Assembly: GCA_000009845.1 (NCBI GenBank) | Contig: AP006628.2 | Location: 434,001-498,000 of the forward strand | Reading direction: 5' to 3' | DNA length: 64,000 bases | DNA from: Onion yellows phytoplasma OY-M | Lineage (GTDB): Bacteria > Bacillota_I > Bacilli_A > Acholeplasmatales > Acholeplasmataceae | Shown: positions 17,701 through 24,849 of the stretch, in pieces | Layout of the letters: every line of letters starts with the position of its first letter | Numbering within the stretch: position 1 is the stretch's first letter | The notes under the pieces: generated by a model | The model's database searches: none | Seen by the model: only the letters and a program-made list of their open reading frames with translations | Told to the model about the DNA's origin: nothing | Made by a program: the position numbers and the translations under genes

Positions 17701-17777
17701 CATGGTAACAAAGTGGTAATAAGATGGTAACAAAACAGTAATAAAAAGGTAACTTAATGGTAATAAAATGGTAATTT
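17701..17777. repeat. Seven tandem 11-bp repeats, iteron-like
   Basis: Seven head-to-tail 11-bp units of the form AATGGTAAYAA occupy exactly 77 bases: CATGGTAACAA, AGTGGTAATAA, GATGGTAACAA, AACAGTAATAA, AAAGGTAACTT, AATGGTAATAA, AATGGTAATTT. The 11-bp period is about one helical turn. They lie in non-coding DNA just after the stop of the gene at 17784 and near a dnaG remnant. They could be Rep-binding iterons of an element origin. Confidence 0.8.
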
Positions 17778-17783
17778 TATAAA

Positions 17784-18424
17784 TTATTTATTTGTTTTTA
17801 ATTCTTTTTTATTTAAATTTGATAAATAACCAGAACGTAGCTTTTTCACCCGATAACCTTGTTTATCTTTTGTTAAAAAAGATTGAAGATATTTTAAATC
17901 TTCTTTTCGATAATAGATTATGTTTAACCCTTTCTTATAGTTAGTTTTCATGGGATTATTATATTTATCTAGCTTTTGGGGGTCTATTTGATATAATTGT
18001 AAAGTTTCTAATTTATGGAGATCAATTTTACCAATTAATTCTTTGATATGATTTTTAGTTTCGTTTTTATAATTGATTTGAAAAAGAGGATAGAGGTGTT
18101 TAAGGTGGTTATTTTGGCTTTTAAGAGGGGTTAAATCAGAAAGCAATAGTTTACTATTAATAGAAGAAAAATTATCATTAATTAAGGTTATTTTTGTTTG
18201 TTTAATTTCTTCTAAGATTTGAGAATCGACGAAAAGAGTTTGGTTTTTGGGGCGGTAGTTAGCTTCTTGGTAGGTATTTTTCTTTTTAGAATGAGCAATA
18301 ATAGTGAGATTGATTAAATCTTGTTTTAAAGTTTGCAAAAAGTTTTTGATTTGGGGTAAATCGTTGGGGGTTGTTTTTGTTTCCCAACCACCGATTCTAA
18401 TTTCTTGGTTGGTGTTTTTTTCAT
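17784..18424 (-). CDS. PMU hypothetical next to dnaG, probable frameshift at start
   Basis: 184 residues are open from 18338. The same frame continues upstream as NQEIRIGGWETKTTPNDLPQ, but the only good start (ATG 18424, with AAAGGAG) is out of frame by one base at an A7 run (18415-18421). With one more A the protein would be about 212 residues. It is mostly helical and charged and I do not recognise it. It lies downstream of dnaG, separated by a terminator, and its stop borders the iteron-like repeats, so a replication role is possible. Confidence 0.6.
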
Positions 18425-18461
18425 CTTTTTTCTCCTTTTAGATTGTTTTGTTGTTTGAAAT

Positions 18462-18503
18462 AAAAAAAACCTAATTTGTTAAAATAAAATCGCAAAATTT
18501 AGG
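18462..18503 (-). terminator. Probable intrinsic terminator after dnaG
   Basis: On the minus strand CCTAAATTTTGC and the distant partner AACAAATTAGG form an imperfect stem followed by a T8 run. Confidence 0.5.
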
Positions 18504-18581
18504 GGTATATGTGCGTTTATAGTGGTGTGTTAATGTTTATATATATGTGAAGAATAATATAATGGCATAAAAAGGAATAAT

Positions 18582-19163
18582 TTAATTAATTATTTCTACT
18601 TTGTCTTGGCCGAAAAAATGAACCGCTAAATCGACTATGATTTTCTTTTTGGCCTCTTCGTAAGAGATGTATGGGTCTAAAAAACATTTTTGATAAGCTT
18701 CTTTTCCGTATTGACGTAATAAATCATCGACATCTTTACAAGTTTGGTCGTAAGGAGGTAAAATGTGTCTAATTTCGTATAAAATGTTTTCTTCTTTAAG
18801 TTGTTCTCCTAAGACTTCACTTCGTTTTCGTCCTGTTTCGTCATTATCTAAGACGATAATAACTTTGATTTTATCTTTTTTTAAAATTTCTAGTTGTGAT
18901 TGAGAAAGTAGTTGAGTGACACAAATGAGACCTACAACGTTTTTAATACCATTTTGCCAACAACTAATGACATCGAAAAAACCTTCATGAATAATGATGG
19001 TTTTTGTTTGTTTGATATAAGGTAAAGCTTCAAAAAAACGATAACTAAAATGAAAAGTAGGTGTTTGACTGAAATTAGTTAAAGCTTGGTATTTTGGTTG
19101 AAAATAAGAAACTTCGCGGAAATGGTTTTGATAAAAATGAAAAGTTTGATGATAACCATGAAC
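18582..19163 (-). pseudogene. dnaG: DNA primase DnaG, C-terminal part only
   Basis: 194 codons remain in frame up to 19163, where the terminal repeat of the next element begins. The TOPRIM domain is clear: HEGFFDVI (EGxxD), then VIIVLDNDETGRKRSE (DxDxxG). The N-terminal zinc finger and most of the catalytic N-domain are missing, so the gene is broken by the inserted PMU end. It ends at TAA 18582-18584. It belonged to the same unit as the hypothetical at 17784. Confidence 0.87.
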
Positions 19164-19183
19164 TGTTCCAAAACTTTAGACAC
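19164..19183 (+). repeat. PMU terminal repeat, copy 2
   Basis: TGTTCCAAAACTTTAGACAC, the outer end of the element that carries the intact sigma gene at 19299. It directly abuts the interrupted dnaG frame at 19163, so the insertion point is visible to the base. Confidence 0.78.
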
Positions 19184-19298
19184 TTTTTGCTTTTTAAAAA
19201 TTCTTTAAGACTAACTATTAAGTTAGTCTTTTTTTCTTTTCCAAGACTAAAAAAATCATTTCCTATCTTTTCTAAAAATATTTTTAGAAAGGAATTAA
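19184..19298 (+). promoter_or_regulatory. Sigma leader: insulating terminator and palindrome over the RBS
   Basis: AAGACTAACT (19207-19216) and AGTTAGTCTT (19221-19230) with a T7 run form a terminator blocking read-through into the element. The perfect palindrome TTTCTAAAAA-TA-TTTTTAGAAA (19269-19290) overlaps the AAAGGAA ribosome binding site (19288-19294) of the sigma gene at 19299. It may be an operator or an RBS-masking hairpin. The same layout occurs at 9293-9405 and 35506-35621. Confidence 0.7.
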
Positions 19299-19898
19299 AT
19301 GTTAAGAGAAAAATTATTTAAAGATTTTTTAAAAAGTAAAAAGAATTTAGAAATGCGCAATCAATTAATCGATTTACATTTGTCTTTAGTAAAAAAACTA
19401 GTTTCTAAATTTAAATATTATCCATGCGTACTTCCAAAACAAGATTTATACCAAGAAGGAGTTTTAGGATTGATCAAAGCTTTAAATAATTATGTAGATT
19501 TAGGTTATGACTTTATCGCTTATGCGACACCAACTATCAAATCAGAAATCAGAGAATTAATAAGAAAAAGTCATTCGCCTTGCATTCCTCAAAAAACTCA
19601 TAAAACCAATAACCCTTCTTTTCAAGAAGAAAAACATACATGGCATTATCAAATCCTTAACCCTAATCAATTATGGTTAAAACAAATTCATCATGCACTC
19701 TTTTTAAAAAAGCTAAAAACTAAACTAAATAAAAAGGAGTTTAACGTCATTAGATTAAATTTTGGAGTTCCTTTAGGGAATATCAATGAAGATTATCAAC
19801 CTAGTTATTCCAATCAAGAAATCACCCAAATACTAAATTTAACCTTAAGACAAGTAGAAAATATTAAAAACATCGCCATCAATAAATTAAAAAAATAA
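19299..19898 (+). CDS. fliA: FliA-like PMU sigma factor
   Basis: 199 residues, intact. Sigma-70 region 2 is at about 25-95 (LVKKLVSKFKYYP, LYQEGVLGLIKALNNYVDLG, FIAYATPTIKSEI) and a short region 4 at about 150-199 (EITQILNLTLRQVENIKNIA). It lacks region 1 and most of region 3, as expected for small alternative sigmas, and probably directs transcription of the element. It is the first gene inside the terminal repeat, with its own insulated leader, and is followed by a terminator. The copies at 8676 and 34879 show the family. Confidence 0.9.
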   Translation: MLREKLFKDFLKSKKNLEMRNQLIDLHLSLVKKLVSKFKYYPCVLPKQDLYQEGVLGLIKALNNYVDLGYDFIAYATPTIKSEIRELIRKSHSPCIPQKTHKTNNPSFQEEKHTWHYQILNPNQLWLKQIHHALFLKKLKTKLNKKEFNVIRLNFGVPLGNINEDYQPSYSNQEITQILNLTLRQVENIKNIAINKLKK

Positions 19899-19924
19899 AA
19901 AGACCCGAATAAGGTCTTTTTTTA
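19899..19924 (+). terminator. Intrinsic terminator after the sigma gene
   Basis: AAAGACC-CGAATAA-GGTCTTT followed by a T run on the plus strand. Confidence 0.82.
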
Positions 19925-19942
19925 TTAAGAAAGGAAATATAA

Positions 19943-20137
19943 ATGAAGTTGAATCCTAAAATTATTTTAATTATCTTAACTTTAACCTATATCGGTTTTA
20001 TAATTACAAATCTTATGACGTTATTTTTTGATTTTAATTTAGGAATCAAAGCTAACACAACGATAAGCCTTATTTCGGATATTGTCTTTTTATTTTATTT
20101 ATGGATTAAGGAATACAAAAATGCAAAAATTCATTAA
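19943..20137 (+). CDS. Small membrane protein upstream of dam
   Basis: 64 residues with two hydrophobic helices (MKLNPKIILIILTLTYIGFI, then LISDIVFLFYLWIKEYK). It is related to 9467 and 7954. It overlaps the dam start by 17 bases, so the two are coupled. AAAGGAAAT precedes ATG. The function is unknown. Confidence 0.68.
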   Translation: MKLNPKIILIILTLTYIGFIITNLMTLFFDFNLGIKANTTISLISDIVFLFYLWIKEYKNAKIH

Positions 20138-20966
20138 TTGGGTTGGTTGTAAAAAGAAATTATTACCACATCTTTTACCTTTAATTCCTAAAAAATTTAA
20201 AACTTATTACGAACCTTTTTTAGGGAGCGGCGCTTTATATTTATCCTTAATGCCTAAAAAAGCCATTTTAAACGATAATGACACACAACTCATCCAAATA
20301 TGGAAAAGTATTTTATATAATCCTCAAGATTTTTATAATAAAGCATTAGCTTTTGAAAACTTTATTTATCAATATCCCAAATCACAACAAAAACAACAAA
20401 AAGAAGCTTTTAAAACATTATTAAACCAATATAATCATTTATTAACAAGAAAGAAAAAAAGATTAACCAAAGCATCACTTTTCTTTATTTTAAGTAAATA
20501 TTGTTTTCATGGCATTTTAAGATACAAAGATAATACATCCTTATATACAAATTTTGGTTATAAGTCTAAATATAAAACTAGCCTATTAAATTTAAATGAT
20601 TTATTCTCCTTACAAAAACATTTTCAAAAAAATAAACATGTCTTGTTATGTATTGATTATCAAAAAATAATTGCCGTCACCAAGAAAGATGATTTTTTGT
20701 TTATCGATCCACCTTATTACAACGGCAAAAACATCACTATATCATCTTTTTACAAAGGAGTTTTTGGTTTTACTGAACAAGTGAAATTATTCAACTGTCT
20801 GGAAAAAGCTGATAAAAGAGGAGTTAAATGGTTATACACCAATTATGATACTCCCGAAATTAGAGCATTATTTAAAAATTATTACTTCAAAAGTATCAAA
20901 TCTAGTACTACCCATAATTTGACAAATAAAAACAATAATCATGAAATCATTATTACCAATTATTAA
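20121..20966 (+). CDS. dam: DNA adenine methyltransferase
   Basis: 281 residues, intact. A class-D12 N6-adenine methyltransferase, probably acting on GATC. Residues 4-14 are FINWVGCKKKL, the SAM-binding motif EPFLGSG is at 31-37 and the catalytic DPPY at 196-199. The start chosen is ATG 20121, aligning with the family N-terminus and with AAGGAA upstream; a frame opening at 20082 adds only residues from the overlapping membrane gene. It may protect the element from restriction or mark replication. It is the only unbroken dam in the window. Confidence 0.93.
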   Translation: MQKFINWVGCKKKLLPHLLPLIPKKFKTYYEPFLGSGALYLSLMPKKAILNDNDTQLIQIWKSILYNPQDFYNKALAFENFIYQYPKSQQKQQKEAFKTLLNQYNHLLTRKKKRLTKASLFFILSKYCFHGILRYKDNTSLYTNFGYKSKYKTSLLNLNDLFSLQKHFQKNKHVLLCIDYQKIIAVTKKDDFLFIDPPYYNGKNITISSFYKGVFGFTEQVKLFNCLEKADKRGVKWLYTNYDTPEIRALFKNYYFKSIKSSTTHNLTNKNNNHEIIITNY

Positions 20967-21137
20967 AAAATCAATTTAAATTTTTGACCTCAACAAGTCT
21001 TTAAACTGTTTCAAAGATTAATTTTTGATATAAACGAAACGTAAAATTCCAAAAAATAGAAAATTAAATTAGTTTTAGAATTCGTCAAAATCAAAAATTT
21101 AACCAATTAGAAAAACTTCAAAAAGGAGCATATCATT

Positions 21138-21473
21138 ATGTTAAATAACATTCAATTAATCGGTCGAATTACACATGACCTCGAAAAACAATACATTAAC
21201 AGTAATAACGAACAAATTCCAAAAATAGATTTTCAATTAGCTGTTAACCAAACCAAAGACAAAGTTCAATATATTCCTTGTGTAGTTTTTAGAACCCAAG
21301 CTGAAAATTTTCATAAATACTTACATAAAGGATCGAAAATTTATCTCGAAGGAACATTATCCATCCAAAAATATACCAACAACGAAGGTCAAAATAAAAC
21401 AAATACAAAAGTGATCGTACATAAAGTCATCTTTTTAGATAATAAATCTCAAACTGATAATTTACCATTTTAA
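21138..21473 (+). CDS. ssb: Single-stranded DNA-binding protein
   Basis: 111 residues, very close to 8093-8422: MLNNIQLIGRITHDLEKQYI, then FQLAVNQTKDKVQYIPCVVF, KGSKIYLEGTLSIQKYTNN and a terminal NLPF. An OB-fold protein that binds single-stranded DNA. AAAAAGGAGC precedes ATG. About 170 AT-rich bases without a gene separate it from dam. Confidence 0.93.
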   Translation: MLNNIQLIGRITHDLEKQYINSNNEQIPKIDFQLAVNQTKDKVQYIPCVVFRTQAENFHKYLHKGSKIYLEGTLSIQKYTNNEGQNKTNTKVIVHKVIFLDNKSQTDNLPF

Positions 21474-21543
21474 AATAAAAGAACATTGATATTAAACATC
21501 TTAACTTTTTAAAAGAAAACCAGAAAGGAGAATAAAAAATAAT

Positions 21544-21603
21544 ATGAGTGACGCCATGACTGAAATCGCCCGCGGGACTTACTTCAAAGAACGCAGCAAA
21601 TGA
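21544..21603 (+). pseudogene. Truncated copy of the small MSDAM protein
   Basis: 19 residues, MSDAMTEIARGTYFKERSK. The first residues match the 47-residue protein at 34015-34158 (MSDAMTETYQGTYFKDRS). The sequence then jumps into an internal dnaB fragment on the other strand. It is cut by a join near 21600. AGAAAGGAGA upstream is a good RBS. Confidence 0.6.
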
Positions 21604-21829
21604 CCAACCTCTAACGGGGTTTGAGTGATGTTAGCTAATAACCGACTTAAATTTTCTTCTAAGGTCATTTCATAAGAAAAAAATAACATATGGGGGTAAT
21701 GGGAATTTTCTTGGTGTTTGGTTTTGGCTATATCTAAAAGAACGTTGTAGACAAAAGTAGTTTTTCCTAAACCAGTATAGCCCCCAATGGTGATAATTTG
21801 ACCCTTTTTAAATCCTTTCGTGGCATGAT
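21604..21829 (-). pseudogene. dnaB: Internal dnaB fragment
   Basis: About 75 codons of the DnaB RecA-like domain, including GGYTGLGKTTFVYN and FSYEMTLEENLSRLLA, with no start or end. It is homologous to positions 130-350 of this window. It is joined on one side to the small MSDAM gene and on the other to AAA+ sequence near 21830. Neither join matches normal PMU gene order. Confidence 0.82.
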
Positions 21830-22558
21830 TTAATCTATCATTTCGTCTAAGTCAGATGGTAACATTACTTCATGATTCTTATTTTCGTTTTTTAATCTTT
21901 TAGTTTTATTATAGGCATCTTTGATGATAATGGTTAAATCACGGTTAGAATAGTTTTTGCCTTTACATCTATTAGCGATTTCGTTTAAATGTAGATAAGT
22001 GTGATAACTGATTTGATAAGGAGTAATTAAGAATTTTAAAAAACCTTTTATTTCTTCATCTTGCATTAAATCAATTTTGATTTCTTTGGAAAATCTACTT
22101 CTTAGAGCTTTATCAATTTTGTTTAAGTGGTTAGTAGCTCCCATTAAAACTATTTTTTTGTTACTACTATTAAAACCATCTAATTTATCTAATAGAGTAT
22201 TGATAACATTTATTCCTCCTGAAGAAATATTGGCATCATCACGATTTTCTAATCCTTCGATTTCATCAATAAAGATAATGGTTTTATTATTGTTTTCTGC
22301 TTCTTGCCAAACTTTTTCGACTGCTTTTTCCCCTTCACCGACGTATTTTTGTCTGAATTTAGCAGGAATTAAGTTAATAAAGTGAACGTTAGCTTCGCCA
22401 CAAAGGGCTTTCATTAAATGTGTTTTACCAGTACCTGGGGGGCCATATAATAAGTATCCTTTAGGTTTGATGTGGTCGTAGTTGACTAAATCATTGTCAT
22501 CATCTTTAAAATAACAAATTAAATCTTTTAGTTCTTCTTTTTCTCTTGCCATTCCGTA
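21830..22558 (-). pseudogene. FtsH-like AAA+ fragment in a chimeric frame
   Basis: Encodes the AAA+ module only: YGMAREKEELKDL, GPPGTGKTHLMKALCGEANV, IIFIDEIEGLENR, and down to LPSDLDEMID. It is related to, but clearly different from, the proteins at 4220 and 12232. It has lost the N-terminal helix and coiled coil, and it begins exactly where a 48-bp synthetic adaptor ends (22559). Because 48 is divisible by three, the frame runs on from the tmk part and creates a false 413-residue protein. Confidence 0.88.
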
Positions 22559-22606
22559 ACCAGCCCGGGCCGTCGACCACGCGTGCCCTATAGTGAGTCG
22601 TATTAC
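22559..22606 (-). other. Synthetic genome-walking adaptor (48 bp, contains T7 promoter)
   Basis: The reverse complement begins GTAATACGACTCACTATAGG, which includes the T7 promoter core, and continues with MluI (ACGCGT), SalI (GTCGAC) and SmaI (CCCGGG) sites and a terminal CTGGT. As I recall it, this equals the complete 48-base adaptor of the commercial GenomeWalker kit. It is GC-rich in a very AT-rich genome. It is a laboratory sequence, not phytoplasma DNA. Confidence 0.96.
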
Positions 22607-23071
22607 ACTAGTTTCAATCACATCTAATTGATGATTCTTTTGATTTATTTTGCGTTCCAAACCTAATTTAGGATGAATTTTTAGATAAATAGTGATATCA
22701 GGTTTGATGAATTTTTTACTTAATTTGTTAAAAATTTGGTATTTTTTGTCAATTTTTGAAGGATATACGCGATAGGAAAAATTAGAGCCTAACCATCTAT
22801 CTACTAAAATGATTTTATTTGTTTGTAAGTTGGGTTTGATGATCTCTTCTTGGGTTTGAATCATGTTGGCAAAACTTAAAAAATATCTAGTTAAATTATG
22901 CAAAGTATTGTGGGTTAAAAACGTTTCACGTATAGAATTCCCGATTGTAGAACTTCCTAATCCGCGAATAACAATTACTTCGTTACCTTGTTTTGTTAAT
23001 TCTTGTTGAACGCTTTTTATTAGACTTGTTTTTCCACTACCGTCGAGTCCTTCGAATATAATTAATTTCAT
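22607..23071 (-). pseudogene. tmk: Thymidylate kinase, C-terminus replaced at the adaptor
   Basis: About 155 residues of Tmk from ATG 23071: FEGLDGSGKTSLIKSV (P-loop), VDRWLGSNFSYRVYP, and YLKIHPKLGLERKINQK. It stops being Tmk after VIETS, where the synthetic adaptor starts. About 50 C-terminal residues are missing. The true genome probably has a complete tmk here. GGAGCATAAAATG gives the start. Confidence 0.88.
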
Positions 23072-23105
23072 TTTATGCTCCTTTTTAAAAATTTGGGTAT
23101 AAAAA

Positions 23106-23130
23106 AAGACTCTCTTTGGATGAGAGTCTT
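23106..23130 (-). terminator. Intrinsic terminator upstream of tmk
   Basis: AAGACTCTC / GAGAGTCTT with a T7 run on the minus strand. It is in the same place relative to tmk as 2401-2426, though no YqaJ gene remains upstream here. Confidence 0.75.
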
Positions 23131-23518
23131 AGTTAATATTTATTTGTTTAATTTTCTTAAAATGTTGCTATCCTAAAAATCAATATTAAGAAAACAACTG
23201 TCAAAAATAAAATCAATTATTTTATCTATATAATGAGAGAAATAAAATTGGATATAAAAAAAGACCTTCAAATTGAAGGTCTTAGTTGTATTTTATTTTA
23301 CTGATTTTTTTAAATCAAAATATTGGCCTTTAAATCGTTTTAAAAATATAGTTTGATATCAACTTCAAATAAATCTTTTAAACGTCTTTAAGGAGCAAAA
23401 TAATGCGTTTAAGGGGTATTAGGGTTATCATGATTTGATTCATATTTGTTTCCGTCCTATTCACTGTTTTGTATATTTTAACATAATTTTTTGATGATTT
23501 TTAATTGTTTTAAAAAAA
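23131..23518. other. Gene-free region with a second terminator
   Basis: It holds AAGACCTTCAAATTGAAGGTCTT (23261-23283), a strong hairpin with a minus-strand T run. The remainder is AT-rich with no convincing gene. A tiny plus-strand frame at 23404 (MRLRGIRVIMI, with AAGGAGC upstream) is too short to support. Confidence 0.5.
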
Positions 23519-24022
23519 CTAAATTAAACTATTTTTATTTGGTGAAATTTCATTGTGACAAAATTTAGCTCTTATATTAGAATCTATTAATTTAATATCA
23601 TCTGTAGATACAATAAAGTTGATTTCAAAATCATTTATTTTATATTCTACTTCATTAAAAATTTTTAAAACTTGCCAAGTTAATTTAGAATAAAAACCCT
23701 TTTGTGATACATCATTATTTTCACACTCAAGAAATATAAGAAATTTATTATTTGGAAAATTAAGGCTTATTTTGTTTTTAATTGATTCAAATCCATATTC
23801 ACCTATTTCAAAATTTTCATTTGTTAAATAAATTAAATTTGTTTCAAAATAAAGGCATAACTTTTCTATAATTGTTTTAATATTTTTTCTATAATTTGTA
23901 ATTTTTTCTTCGCTTAATTTTTTTGAATTAAATAATATTTGAGTTAAATTTGTTACTTTATCAAAATTAACAAAATCATCATTGTTGATTTTCATTTCTA
24001 AAACTTCAAAACCCTCTATCAA
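23519..24022 (-). CDS. Hypothetical protein, 158-167 aa
   Basis: A soluble acidic protein with alternating charged helices and strands (KFLIFLECENNDVSQKGFYS). The open frame reaches TTG 24022, but ATG 23995 (MKINNDDFVNFDKV) is the more likely start. It lies 12 bases downstream of the anchored protein at 24035 on the same strand, so the two may form an operon. I recognise no domain and see no copy elsewhere. Confidence 0.55.
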   Translation of the reverse strand: MIEGFEVLEMKINNDDFVNFDKVTNLTQILFNSKKLSEEKITNYRKNIKTIIEKLCLYFETNLIYLTNENFEIGEYGFESIKNKISLNFPNNKFLIFLECENNDVSQKGFYSKLTWQVLKIFNEVEYKINDFEINFIVSTDDIKLIDSNIRAKFCHNEISPNKNSLI

Positions 24023-24034
24023 ACTTTGTATAAA

Positions 24035-24352
24035 TTAAAGAGAAAAGTCGTTTTTTTCCATTATAGGTAGTAATTCTTTATTAAAAAAACCTTTTTCTTC
24101 TTTTGTTATATTTAAGCAACTTGTAATTTCTATAATTTGTTTAATCACATTTTTTTCTATTTCAAAAGGTTTAATGTCGCTTTTATTTTTTAGAGGTTTG
24201 GATTCTTCTGATTTTGGTTCTAATTGAGACAATGTTTCATTGTTTAGTTTAGAATTGTTTCTTTGGTGATAAAAACCAACAATGATAAAAATTCCAAAAA
24301 GAAATATAATAATAATTGCTAAATTTTTTTTGAAAAAATCACTAGTATTCAT
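24035..24352 (-). CDS. Membrane-anchored MNTS protein
   Basis: 105 residues: a short start (MNTSDFFKKNL), one hydrophobic helix (about 11-28) and a charged extracytoplasmic tail. It may be an uncleaved anchor or a signal peptide. A truncated relative is at 15140. The function is unknown; the topology suits a surface protein. Confidence 0.58.
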   Translation of the reverse strand: MNTSDFFKKNLAIIIIFLFGIFIIVGFYHQRNNSKLNNETLSQLEPKSEESKPLKNKSDIKPFEIEKNVIKQIIEITSCLNITKEEKGFFNKELLPIMEKNDFSL

Positions 24353-24443
24353 TATTTTTTTTACCTTTTTTTATAATTTTCTAAAAGATATTTGCCAAAA
24401 GCCAAAATATTTATTTTTTTAGCATATCATTTTCTTCTTTTGA

Positions 24444-24640
24444 TTATTTATTTATATTTTCTTGAGTATTAAATTTCTTAGTATAAAGGGTAATGTATTG
24501 TTTGGCTGGGTTGAAGTGGAGGTAGTAGGTTTCACATATAACATGATTATCTTCATCTTTTTTGTTTGTAGGGCAATTAACTTCATCCATGAAAAAGTCT
24601 TTATCTTCTTCAAGGGGTTTTTGTAGGCGATTACTGAGTT
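24444..24640 (-). pseudogene. Remnant of the AAA+ protein C-terminal domain
   Basis: A frame without a start reads NRLQKPLEEDKDFFMDE, then YYLHFNPAKQYITLYTKK, to TAA 24444-24446. It matches the C-terminal domain of the AAA+ proteins at 4220 and 12232 (LEEDKDYYLG, then FHLHFNP). The rest of that gene is missing: about 150 bases upstream the sequence changes to the left end of the Rep-helicase element. Confidence 0.65.
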
Positions 24641-24783
24641 TTTTAAAAATATTGTTTCTTTTAAAAAAAATCTTTTTCTTATTACCTATATTATAGCATT
24701 AATAATTTCAATAATTTAAAGTTTTTTTTAAGTTTTTGAAATTTATAAATAATTTTATTTATTTTTTTCCAACAACAAAAGCC

Positions 24784-24800
24784 GTCCAATAATTAGACAG
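24784..24800 (+). repeat. Possible left terminal repeat of the Rep-helicase element
   Basis: GTCCAATAATTAGACAG resembles the right-hand terminus TTCCAAAACTTTAGACAC (35622-35641, read inward) at most positions with one gap. It has the inverted orientation expected of terminal repeats. It lies between an AAA+ remnant (outside) and the Rep-helicase stop at 24850 (inside). It also has weak internal dyad symmetry. Confidence 0.38.
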
Positions 24801-24849
24801 CAAAATTAATTAAAAATATTTAATTTAAACTAATTTAATCAAAATTAAA

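Noticed and set aside
17701-17777. CRISPR array
   Set aside because: The units are 11 bp with no spacers and no cas genes nearby. They are tandem repeats.
21830-23071. A real thymidylate kinase-AAA+ fusion protein of 413 residues
   Set aside because: The link of 16 residues is encoded exactly by a 48-bp synthetic adaptor, so the fusion is artificial.
23404-23439. 11-residue plus-strand peptide
   Set aside because: A fair ribosome binding site but too short, with no conserved copy in the window.
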